Source of the DNA: Actinomycetes bacterium
GTDB lineage: Bacteria; Actinomycetota; Acidimicrobiia; Acidimicrobiales; SZUA-35
DNA: 44,482 bases
Direction of reading: 5' to 3'
Assembly: GCA_024276425.1 (NCBI GenBank)
Contig: JAJRXF010000041.1
Location: 1 to 44,482, forward strand
Below the pieces are notes generated by a model that ran no database searches, was not told where the DNA came from, and saw only the letters and a list, made by a program, of their open reading frames with translations. The position numbers and the translations under genes were made by a program. The stretch's first letter is position 1; the number at the start of each line of letters is the position of its first letter. Shown here piece by piece: positions 1 through 6,494 of this stretch.

Positions 1-127
1 CCACAATGTCGGCCAGGCCGCCAGCCACCGAGTGAGCCTCGGCCACTCCGGCAATGGAGGCAACCTGGGGAGCAAGTTCGGCAATCGCATCCGCCGCTGC
101 TTCAATCAGAACAATCGCAGTAACCAC
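1..127 (-). CDS. Lrp/AsnC ligand-binding-domain protein (partial, N-terminal part only)
   Basis: The 42 visible codons begin VTAIVLIEAAAD and continue with a pattern (IAELAPQVASIAGVAEAHSVAGG, then DIV) typical of the stand-alone RAM domain of the Lrp/AsnC family, which forms oligomers and binds amino acids or related small molecules. No helix-turn-helix precedes it, so it is not a complete Lrp regulator. I chose the GTG at 127 because a GAGAGG-like ribosome site lies just upstream; an ATG at 146 is out of frame. It follows the RidA-like gene by 30 bp in the same direction and may be the last gene of that operon. The reading frame leaves the window at position 1. These proteins are usually about 75-80 residues. 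The family call is fairly sure, the ligand unknown. Confidence 0.7.
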   Translation of the reverse strand, partial: MVTAIVLIEAAADAIAELAPQVASIAGVAEAHSVAGGLADIV

Positions 128-157
128 AACACCCTCTCTCGTTCATCTTGGCCGACT

Positions 158-580
158 CTAGCCCTCTCCGGTGGCCACAACGGCGGTAGCAACGATCTCG
201 ACCATTGCCGCTTCCTCAAACAACTCGGTCACACCAAGCATGGCCATCGCTGGAAAGTGTTTCCCTACGTGCTTTTGATGTGCGGCCCCGACCCCTCGAA
301 GGTCGGCCCGATAGGCGGCCATATCGGTGGTGTAGACCACCAGAGAAACAATGTCTTTTGGCTCTCCCCCGGCTGCGGTTAGTGCGGCCACCACGTTCTG
401 TAATGCAAGGTCGTACTGCTCGGCCAGAGTGTCCCCGATGACCATGCCGGTGGCATCACAGGCAATCTGGCCGGCCAGATAGATGGTCTTGCCATCGGCT
501 GGCACCACGGCATGCGCAAAACCTTTGGCCGGAGCCATGGTGTGAGGATTAACCATGCGGTGTTCGGAGGTGCCTTCCAT
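158..580 (-). CDS. RidA/YjgF-family protein lacking the canonical arginine
   Basis: A 140-residue protein with the Rid fold signature: IYLAGQIA (33-40), the helix AEQYDLALQNVVAALTAAGG (53-72), and VEIVATAVV (127-135). Classical RidA hydrolyses enamine/imine intermediates using an arginine in the motif FPARS (Arg105 of E. coli RidA). Here the matching motif is FPAMAML (109-115), so the arginine is replaced by methionine. The start overlaps the stop of the upstream crotonase gene by one base (TAATG), which implies translational coupling. In 2-aminobenzoyl-CoA pathways the product of ring reduction is an enamine, so a Rid protein here makes sense, but the missing arginine argues against standard RidA chemistry. 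The family is clear; the activity is not. Confidence 0.85.
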   Translation of the reverse strand: MEGTSEHRMVNPHTMAPAKGFAHAVVPADGKTIYLAGQIACDATGMVIGDTLAEQYDLALQNVVAALTAAGGEPKDIVSLVVYTTDMAAYRADLRGVGAAHQKHVGKHFPAMAMLGVTELFEEAAMVEIVATAVVATGEG

Positions 581-1440
581 TACTGGCCCGTCCAGTTCGG
601 TGCCTCACCGGCATTGAAGGAGCGATGAAACTCGGAGTGGTCGTCGGTTTTCATCAATAACGCCTGAGTCATGGCCTCGTACTCGATGGCCCCGGCCAAG
701 TCCATGTCTGCTTCCTTGGTAATCAACAACTTGGTCATGGCGTAACCGAGCGAGGGGCCATCGGCAATTCGCCGGGCCAGCGCATTGGCCTGGGTCATCA
801 GGTCCTCGGGCTCAACTACCCGGTTGGCCAAGCCAATGTTGACCGCCTCCTCGGCCGTCACCGCGTCGCCGAACATCAGAATTTCCGTGGCCCTGCCTTG
901 ACCAACAAGGCGGGGAAGGAGATAGGCCGACCCCATGTCGCCCCCGGATAGGCCAACCTGAGTGAACAAGAAACGGAACTTGGCCCGGGGGACACACAGC
1001 CGGAAATCCGAAGCCAACGCAATGACCGCCCCGGCTCCCGCGACCGTTCCGTTGATGGCGGCGATGATGGGGGTTTGGCACTCCCGCATGTTCTGGATGA
1101 CCGCGCCGGTCATTCGGGTGAACTCCAGCAGTTCCTTGGCGTTGAACTTCAGCAGTTCGCCAATGATCTCATTCACATCCCCACCCGAACAAAAGCCTCG
1201 ACCTTCGCCGGTAATGATGACGGCGTCGATGTCGTTGCGCAGCGGGATCTGTCGAAAAGCTTCCCGCAAATCGGCATAGACATCAAAGGTCAATGCGTTG
1301 AGCTTTTCGGGCCGGTTCAGGGTGATGGTGGCTACCCGGTCATCGATCTCGAAATCGAAATGCTCCCAATCATCAACAAAGATGGGGGTAGCCCGAAAGG
1401 GCTTATTCTGCCGATAGCTGTCGGCACTGCGATCACTCAC
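580..1440 (-). CDS. Enoyl-CoA hydratase/isomerase (crotonase) family protein
   Basis: A 286-residue crotonase-fold protein that should act on an acyl-CoA in the cytoplasm. The fold is shown by VATITLNRPEKLNAL (36-50), the oxyanion-hole segments GFCSGGD (82-88) and GTVAGAG (131-137), and GLSGGDMGSAYLLPRLVG (163-180). The two catalytic glutamates of classical hydratase appear to be absent: position 139 is Val and the second site falls in a Phe/Thr stretch. An aspartate at 168 aligns with the catalytic Asp of dienoyl-CoA isomerases. It may thus act as an isomerase or as a ring-opening hydrolase on a cyclic substrate rather than as a simple hydratase. It starts with GTG at 1440, overlapping the upstream SDR stop by 4 bp (GTGA), and its stop overlaps the RidA-like start. 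Confidence 0.85.
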   Translation of the reverse strand: MSDRSADSYRQNKPFRATPIFVDDWEHFDFEIDDRVATITLNRPEKLNALTFDVYADLREAFRQIPLRNDIDAVIITGEGRGFCSGGDVNEIIGELLKFNAKELLEFTRMTGAVIQNMRECQTPIIAAINGTVAGAGAVIALASDFRLCVPRAKFRFLFTQVGLSGGDMGSAYLLPRLVGQGRATEILMFGDAVTAEEAVNIGLANRVVEPEDLMTQANALARRIADGPSLGYAMTKLLITKEADMDLAGAIEYEAMTQALLMKTDDHSEFHRSFNAGEAPNWTGQ

Positions 1441-2189
1441 GTTGGTCCTCCGTCGAGCAGGACTTCCTGCCCGTTGTCGTTGCTGGATACCAGATCAACA
1501 ATGGCGCTCGCCACTTCGTCAATCTCAAGAATTCGTCCATGCGGTGTAGCCGTTGCCAGCTTTGCCTCGGCCTCAGCCAGGCTGCAGCTACTTCGGTTGG
1601 CGATGTTGGCGATGCTGGCCACGGTCATCTCGGTGCGAACAAAAGTGGGGCAGACCGAATTGGCGGTCACTCCCGTGCCTGTCACCTCCGCGGCCAAGAC
1701 TCGCATAAACCCAAGAGCCGCGTGTTTGGACGCGGCATAGGCGGCGATGTATGGCGCACCCTCAAGGCTGGCCGTTGAGGCCACGGTGATGATGCGGCCA
1801 AAGGACCGCTTCAACATTGCTGGTAGCACGGCCTGGGAGCACAGGAAGGGGCCGGTGGCATTCACCGCCAGGTTCTGATTCCATTCTTCGACCGTCGTTC
1901 GCCCGATCGAATTTGAGGTCGATATCCCGGCATTGTTGATCAGGACATCGATGGTTCCAAGCTCGGCAATGGCAGTGAAGACCCGCTCAACATCGTCCGG
2001 ATCGCTCACGTCACAGACCATGACACTAAGACCCATGACACCAAGACCCTCGGTCATGACTTTTGGGTACGAGCGAGCCAAGGCGATAACTCGATAGTCC
2101 TGCGCGACCAGCCGCTTGGCTACTGCGGCTCCAATGCCTCGGGTACCACCGGTCACAACGGCCAGTCTGGGGGTGGTCTGCCCACTCAT
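1437..2189 (-). CDS. SDR-family NAD(P)-dependent oxidoreductase
   Basis: A classical 250-residue short-chain dehydrogenase/reductase. The Rossmann glycine motif is TGGTRGIG (14-21), NNAG follows near residue 85, and the catalytic triad is visible as the Ser in VASTAS, then YAASKHA (Tyr and Lys). Such enzymes interconvert a hydroxyl and a keto group; within this acyl-CoA operon the best guess is a 3-hydroxyacyl-CoA dehydrogenase or a reductase acting on a cyclic CoA thioester. The start overlaps the OYE stop by 4 bp (ATGA), and the stop overlaps the crotonase start, so the three genes are translated as a coupled unit. The family call is sure; the substrate is inferred from context. Confidence 0.9.
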   Translation of the reverse strand: MSGQTTPRLAVVTGGTRGIGAAVAKRLVAQDYRVIALARSYPKVMTEGLGVMGLSVMVCDVSDPDDVERVFTAIAELGTIDVLINNAGISTSNSIGRTTVEEWNQNLAVNATGPFLCSQAVLPAMLKRSFGRIITVASTASLEGAPYIAAYAASKHAALGFMRVLAAEVTGTGVTANSVCPTFVRTEMTVASIANIANRSSCSLAEAEAKLATATPHGRILEIDEVASAIVDLVSSNDNGQEVLLDGGPT

Positions 2190-3622
2190 AGGGCGACCTC
2201 ATCCAACATGACCTCGACCGTGTTACTGACCGGACCCCGGACCCCGGCGGCGTCATAGGGCACAACCCGATAACGCAGCGATTGATCTCGAAGGGCGCTG
2301 TCATCCAGGTGTCTGGTTCGAGTACACGACGTGAGAATCTCATAAGCCCCACCATCGACCGAACGCAAGACGTCAAAACCGGTGGCACGGCCCCCGGTTG
2401 GTTGTGGCCACCGCAACCGAACCTCACCCGGTCCTATCCTGGCGACCAACGGCTCGGGGTTCTCCCAGATCATTGGGTTGGGTTTGCTTTCGCCGTTGGC
2501 TTCGTCTGGCCGGGGGGCCTGAATCTCACCCTTTGGCCACAAGTAACAGGTGACCGTTTTGAAGTTCTCATCCAGAGACTTGCAAACATTGCAGTAGATG
2601 CATTGGATAATCTCCGCTTCACGCCCAGCCTTGGCCTTGGCCGGAAGGTAGGGGTCGGCGAGGAGCCCTCTGGCCATGCCAACAAGGTCGCAGGACTCTT
2701 CGACCAGTACCTGCTCTGCCAGTTGCACCGTACCGATCTTGCCCGCACCCAGTACCGGGGTTGTGTGCCCGGCCTGTCGTAGTGCCTGGCGAATGAGGCG
2801 AACGAGCCAGATGTTGGTGGCATCGGGGTAACTGTCCCCGGGCATGCAACGGTCACCGGAATAGCCGGTGTATGGGTACAGGGGTTGCCCCTCACGTTGA
2901 ACCGCATCCTCGAACTTGCCCCCGACCGACAACGAAATGTAGGCCGCTCCAAGGTCGGCAAAACGGATGGCGAACTGGGAGGCATCATCGGCTGAGTAAC
3001 CCCGCCGGATCGACTCATCGGCCAAGAACCGCACACCGACCGGGAAGTCGCCAACTCGTTGCTTGACTCGCTGGAAGACCATGGAAGGAAGCCGCAACCG
3101 GTTCTCCAGAGTTCGGCCATAGTGGTCACGGCGTCTGTTCATTCGAGACAGCATTGATGACATGGTGTACGCGTGGGCCATGTGGAGTTCAACACCATCA
3201 AATCCGGCCTCGAAGGCTCGAACCGCCGCATCGGCGAACAAGTCGGGTAGAGCTTCCAACTCCTCGATGGATAGATCCTCAACCTTTTGGCGCCACCCCG
3301 AGCGGGCGACCTTCAAAAAGTGGATGATTTGCAAGAAGACCTTTCCGTCTCCGGCACTATGGCAAGCGTCAGTGAGACGGGCCATTCCGGGGATGAACTC
3401 CTCATCAGAGATTCTCAGCAACGGACCAGACTTGCCCCCATGAATGGAGGCAGCCTCAACAACAATGAGCCCCGATCCGCCCTCAGCGAATCGTCGATAG
3501 CGCTCGATAATGCCCTCGTTGACAAATCCGTCCTCACCGGAGAGACGGGTGACCATCGCCGGAACGGCGAAACGGTTGGGAAGCTCGATCGAGCCCAGGC
3601 TCAGCGGTTCAAAGAGGACCAT
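2186..3622 (-). CDS. Old-yellow-enzyme/2,4-dienoyl-CoA-reductase-type flavoenzyme with C-terminal Fn3-like domain
   Basis: A 478-residue protein. Residues 1-365 form an FMN-binding TIM barrel of the NADH:flavin oxidoreductase family: LPNRFAVPAM (14-23), HMAHAYTM (147-154), NRRRDHYGRTLENRLR (162-177) and GMARGLLADP (315-324). A cysteine set at 341, 344, 347 and 359 (C-x2-C-x2-C-x11-C) matches the 4Fe-4S motif of dienoyl-CoA reductase and trimethylamine dehydrogenase. The FAD/NAD domain that normally follows in those enzymes is missing; instead residues 388-475 look like a fibronectin type III beta-sandwich (RLRWPQP, TGFDVLRS, YRVVPYDAAG). It leads the operon OYE-SDR-crotonase-RidA. It probably reduces an unsaturated or aromatic acyl-CoA; the electron donor is unknown. 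The ATG at 3622 has almost no leader if the proposed promoter is right. Confidence 0.85.
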   Translation of the reverse strand: MVLFEPLSLGSIELPNRFAVPAMVTRLSGEDGFVNEGIIERYRRFAEGGSGLIVVEAASIHGGKSGPLLRISDEEFIPGMARLTDACHSAGDGKVFLQIIHFLKVARSGWRQKVEDLSIEELEALPDLFADAAVRAFEAGFDGVELHMAHAYTMSSMLSRMNRRRDHYGRTLENRLRLPSMVFQRVKQRVGDFPVGVRFLADESIRRGYSADDASQFAIRFADLGAAYISLSVGGKFEDAVQREGQPLYPYTGYSGDRCMPGDSYPDATNIWLVRLIRQALRQAGHTTPVLGAGKIGTVQLAEQVLVEESCDLVGMARGLLADPYLPAKAKAGREAEIIQCIYCNVCKSLDENFKTVTCYLWPKGEIQAPRPDEANGESKPNPMIWENPEPLVARIGPGEVRLRWPQPTGGRATGFDVLRSVDGGAYEILTSCTRTRHLDDSALRDQSLRYRVVPYDAAGVRGPVSNTVEVMLDEVAL

Positions 3623-3628
3623 ACCCCT

Positions 3629-3658
3629 AATCTATACTACGATTTTTGCTATCGTCAG
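3629..3658 (-). promoter_or_regulatory. Possible leaderless promoter with operator-like dyad for the OYE operon
   Basis: Read on the minus strand, CTGACG (3658-3653) and TAGATT (3634-3629) are spaced by 18 bp and resemble -35 and -10 boxes. Only six bases separate the -10 box from the ATG at 3622, which would place the transcript start at the start codon, as in leaderless actinobacterial mRNAs. The dyad ACGAT-N7-ATCGT (3639-3655) lies between and touches the -35 box, a good place for a repressor. The boxes are weak, so this is a proposal. Confidence 0.4.
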
Positions 3659-3714
3659 AAACCGCTCATACACACCCTGACGAAACCCCAACCCCATACC
3701 ATCGAGGCTCTCTC

Positions 3715-4857
3715 GTGATAACCAGCCAAGAATCCAACCTTCAAGCTCTGGTGGCTACCAACATCGACAACCTCCGGGCCTTGGCCAACTCCGCACCCGA
3801 GGGACGGCTCAATCGACCCCTCCTGGCCGCGCTCGGTAAGGAACTGCTTCCTCACCTCTTTCCATCTTCGGTTGGCGGGGTACACGACAACGCGGTTTCC
3901 TCCACTGAACTATGCATTCTGCGTGAGGAACTCGGTCGGCTCATGCCCGCAGCAGAAACAACCCTCGCTCTGCAAGGTCTTGGTGCCTATCCCATCCTGT
4001 TTGAGGGAAGCGACCAGGTGGTACAGGAATGGCTGCCAAAGGTGGCCAACGGCACCGCCGCCGCAGCCTTCGCTCTTACCGAAACCGAAGCCGGTTCCGA
4101 TGCCGCCGCCATCACCATGTCCGCAACTCGAGACGGCGACGGCTGGCGACTGAGTGGCAAGAAGGTCTTCATCTCCAACGCTCCCGATGCCGACATCTAC
4201 ACCATCTTTGCCCGCACCGACCCCGACGCCGGGTCACGAGGCGTAACCGCGTTCGCCGTTCCCGGCGGCCTGGAGGGCATGAGCGGGCAAGCCTATGACA
4301 TGGTCGCCCCCCACGTAATCGGCGAGTTGATTCTCGACAATGTATTTGTTCCTAACAGCCACGTCCTTGGTGAGGTCAACCGCGGCTTCCGAGTGGCCAT
4401 GGGCACCCTCGACCTTTTCCGACCAAGTGTCGGAGCCTATGCCGTCGGCATGGCCCAGGCCGCGCTGGACGCCACCGTGAGCTATACCGATCACCGCAGA
4501 GCCTTTGGGGGTCGATTGAGGGATCTCCAGGCAGTTGAACACAAGATCGCCGATATGGCCCTGGGGATTGAGGCGGCCAGGCTGCTGGTACGCAGCGCGG
4601 CTGCTTGCTACGACACCGGCGAAGACGGCTTGACCAAGAAGTCAGCCATGGCCAAGCTGTTCGCCACCGAGACCGCCCAACGTGTGGTTGATGATGCCGT
4701 CCAACTTCACGGCGCTATTGCGCTACGCAAGGGACATGTTCTTGAGGAGTTGTACCGGGAAGTTCGAGCACCCCGGATCTATGAGGGAACCTCCGAAGTT
4801 CAGCGATCCATCATCTCACGGGCGGTGTACGCACAACTTCAGGATTTGGTGACCTGA
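3715..4857 (+). CDS. Acyl-CoA dehydrogenase family protein
   Basis: A FAD-dependent acyl-CoA dehydrogenase of about 380 residues, the usual length. FAD-binding motifs ALTETEAGSDAA and KVFISNAPDADIY are present, and the C-terminal IYEGTSEVQRSIISR contains the glutamate that acts as catalytic base in the short/medium-chain family. I chose GTG at 3715 because GAGG lies 7 bases upstream; an in-frame ATG at 3646 would add 23 unlikely residues and run into the divergent promoter. It would introduce a 2,3-double bond into an acyl-CoA and pass electrons to ETF. It is divergent from the OYE operon and shares its 92-bp control region, so the two are probably co-regulated. The stop overlaps the convergent PaaX-type gene by 19 bp. 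Confidence 0.92.
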   Translation: MITSQESNLQALVATNIDNLRALANSAPEGRLNRPLLAALGKELLPHLFPSSVGGVHDNAVSSTELCILREELGRLMPAAETTLALQGLGAYPILFEGSDQVVQEWLPKVANGTAAAAFALTETEAGSDAAAITMSATRDGDGWRLSGKKVFISNAPDADIYTIFARTDPDAGSRGVTAFAVPGGLEGMSGQAYDMVAPHVIGELILDNVFVPNSHVLGEVNRGFRVAMGTLDLFRPSVGAYAVGMAQAALDATVSYTDHRRAFGGRLRDLQAVEHKIADMALGIEAARLLVRSAAACYDTGEDGLTKKSAMAKLFATETAQRVVDDAVQLHGAIALRKGHVLEELYREVRAPRIYEGTSEVQRSIISRAVYAQLQDLVT

Positions 4858-5648
4858 CGGAAGTAACGCAGGGCTTGGGGCCGCAGCACCCGCTCAAAGC
4901 TCAAGAACAACTGCCGAGCGGCCTTACCCGGCCAGTCTGAAGGCAGGGCGTCAACCGGTAGCCCGGGATCGAGATATGGCAACTCTCGCCAATGAGCGTT
5001 CTGGCCAATATAGGCAGCGAAGGCTTCCGAATCGCTGCGCTCATTCTTGGCCCAATCTTTCGCTACCGGAGCGAACGTGCCAATGTAGTCGTCGAAACGA
5101 TGGCGAATTCCCTCCAGATCCCACGAGTTGGCGACCAACTCCTCCAGATCGTCAAACCCAACATAACGACCCTGCCAGATGGTCACATAGCGGCCAAGAT
5201 CATGCCGCTGGAGCATTCGTTCAGTCTCAGCCAGCACCGTGACCGGAGCAAGCCAAGACGTGGCGGGACCCTGACCAAACCCCAACCTCTCTAACCGGGA
5301 TCGGATCAGGTATCGCTTGCTTCGCTCGGATTCCGGAACCGAGAACAAAACCACGATCCAATCGGCGCCTCCAACCGCGGGTTCGGTTCCAACATCACCA
5401 AAGATCCGGTGGCTGCCGAACTCAAGTATTTCTGTTGCCGAATCACTGAGTGCATAGCCAGCGACACCGTTACGCTTTTCGGACACCAACAGGCCCTTGC
5501 GTTTCATTCGAGAAGCGGCAGAGCGAACAGCTTGAGCATCAACCTCAACATTGGCCAGCAGTTCAATCAGGTCACCAATGGCAAGCCAGCCACCAACTTC
5601 ATGACCAAATGAGCCATAGACATCAAGGATACGATCCTTTGGTTGCAC
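4839..5648 (-). CDS. PaaX-family transcriptional regulator
   Basis: A 269-residue regulator related to PaaX, the phenylacetyl-CoA-responsive repressor. The N-terminal winged helix (RILDVYGSFG, AIGDLIELLANV, AVRSAASRMKRKGLL) is followed by a central domain (ADWIVVLFSVPESERSKRYL) and the C-terminal PaaX domain (WDLEGIRHRFDDYI, HWRELPYLDPGLP, SDWPGKAARQLF). I placed the start at GTG 5648, with AAGGAG seven bases upstream; the open frame extends 35 codons further but would overlap the divergent hydrolase. PaaX proteins bind acyl-CoA effectors, which fits a repressor for the surrounding CoA-thioester genes. A perfect palindrome lies just upstream of it. The family call is strong; the effector is inferred. 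Confidence 0.88.
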   Translation of the reverse strand: MQPKDRILDVYGSFGHEVGGWLAIGDLIELLANVEVDAQAVRSAASRMKRKGLLVSEKRNGVAGYALSDSATEILEFGSHRIFGDVGTEPAVGGADWIVVLFSVPESERSKRYLIRSRLERLGFGQGPATSWLAPVTVLAETERMLQRHDLGRYVTIWQGRYVGFDDLEELVANSWDLEGIRHRFDDYIGTFAPVAKDWAKNERSDSEAFAAYIGQNAHWRELPYLDPGLPVDALPSDWPGKAARQLFLSFERVLRPQALRYFRQVTKS

Positions 5649-5667
5649 GTACTGCTCCTTCCCCTTA

Positions 5668-5684
5668 ACCGAGGTTAGCTCGGT
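5668..5684. promoter_or_regulatory. Perfect inverted repeat ACCGAG-N5-CTCGGT, putative operator
   Basis: This 17-bp dyad has two exact 6-bp arms and sits in the 68-bp spacer between the divergent PaaX-type regulator and the hydrolase. Position and symmetry suggest the regulator binds here and controls both genes. It differs from the dyad at 3639-3655, so a second regulator may act there. Confidence 0.5.
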
Positions 5685-5716
5685 GAGAGTTTGAACATCA
5701 CCAAAAAAGGTGCACA

Positions 5717-6460
5717 GTGAGAGTCGTGGCAGCGAGAGCAGATTCAGACCCATTCACTGTTGAACCCTACGGCGACCACCCAAGCCAATACGTTGAGCGG
5801 TGGGCGGCGGGGGTGGAGGCACCGATGGCTGTCTTGATCCACGGCGGCTATTGGCGAAACCCCTACGGTTGCGACCTCATGCATCCCATGGCTGCCCGAC
5901 TGGTCTCGCTTGGATGGACGGTGCTTAACGTCGAATATCGCCGGATAGGGGAGGTTGAGGATCCCTGGCCCGCAATGGCCGCTGACCTGGTTAGCGCCGG
6001 CAGGCTGACCGCACCAGGCTCTGTTCTGATTGGTCACTCAGCCGGAGGCCACCTGGCCCTCTGGCTGAGTGGCCAATCATCGGGGCGCAATCACCAACCC
6101 TACCAAGGCGTCGTGGCCTTGGCCCCCCTGGCTGACCTAGACACAGCCGATCGGCTTGAGCTCTCCAACCATGCGACCTCTGAACTCTTTGGTTTAGATG
6201 CCGAACAACGATCGAAACGCATCCTGGCCGCATCACCCCACCGACTTGTCCCGCTTGGGGTTCACCAGCTTGTGGTCCACGGAGATGCTGATGAAAACGT
6301 TCCCCAGAGCATCTCTGACGCCTATGTCCGAGCAGCTCGAGAAGCCGGAGACGACGTCGTCTACTTCGACCCGGCCGGGGTCGATCACTTTCAGATCATC
6401 GATCCGACCACCACAATCTGGAGCGAAATTGAAGCGGTACTAGAGACCTGGAGTTCCTGA
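5717..6460 (+). CDS. Alpha/beta hydrolase, kynurenine-formamidase-like
   Basis: A 247-residue alpha/beta hydrolase. HGGYWR (42-47) forms the oxyanion hole and matches the HGG(F/Y)W motif of bacterial and animal kynurenine formamidase-like esterases. The nucleophile elbow is GHSAGG (106-111, Ser108). An acid in HGDADENVP and the histidine in VDHFQII complete the triad. If it is a formylkynurenine hydrolase it would supply kynurenine and hence anthranilate, which fits the neighbouring aminobenzoate-type CoA ligase. Other amide or ester substrates are equally possible. The GTG at 5717 follows AAGG; another GTG nine bases on is an alternative. It diverges from the PaaX-type gene across a palindrome. 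Confidence 0.85.
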   Translation: MRVVAARADSDPFTVEPYGDHPSQYVERWAAGVEAPMAVLIHGGYWRNPYGCDLMHPMAARLVSLGWTVLNVEYRRIGEVEDPWPAMAADLVSAGRLTAPGSVLIGHSAGGHLALWLSGQSSGRNHQPYQGVVALAPLADLDTADRLELSNHATSELFGLDAEQRSKRILAASPHRLVPLGVHQLVVHGDADENVPQSISDAYVRAAREAGDDVVYFDPAGVDHFQIIDPTTTIWSEIEAVLETWSS

Positions 6461-6494
6461 GTAGTCGCTGGCACAGCACTCAGCAACCCGGTAA

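Noticed and set aside
962-1740. Plus-strand open frames opposite the crotonase and SDR genes
   Set aside because: They are antisense shadows of genes with clear family motifs.
5649-5753. 35-codon extension of the PaaX-family regulator
   Set aside because: It would cover the divergent promoter and the hydrolase start; GTG 5648 is preceded by AAGGAG.
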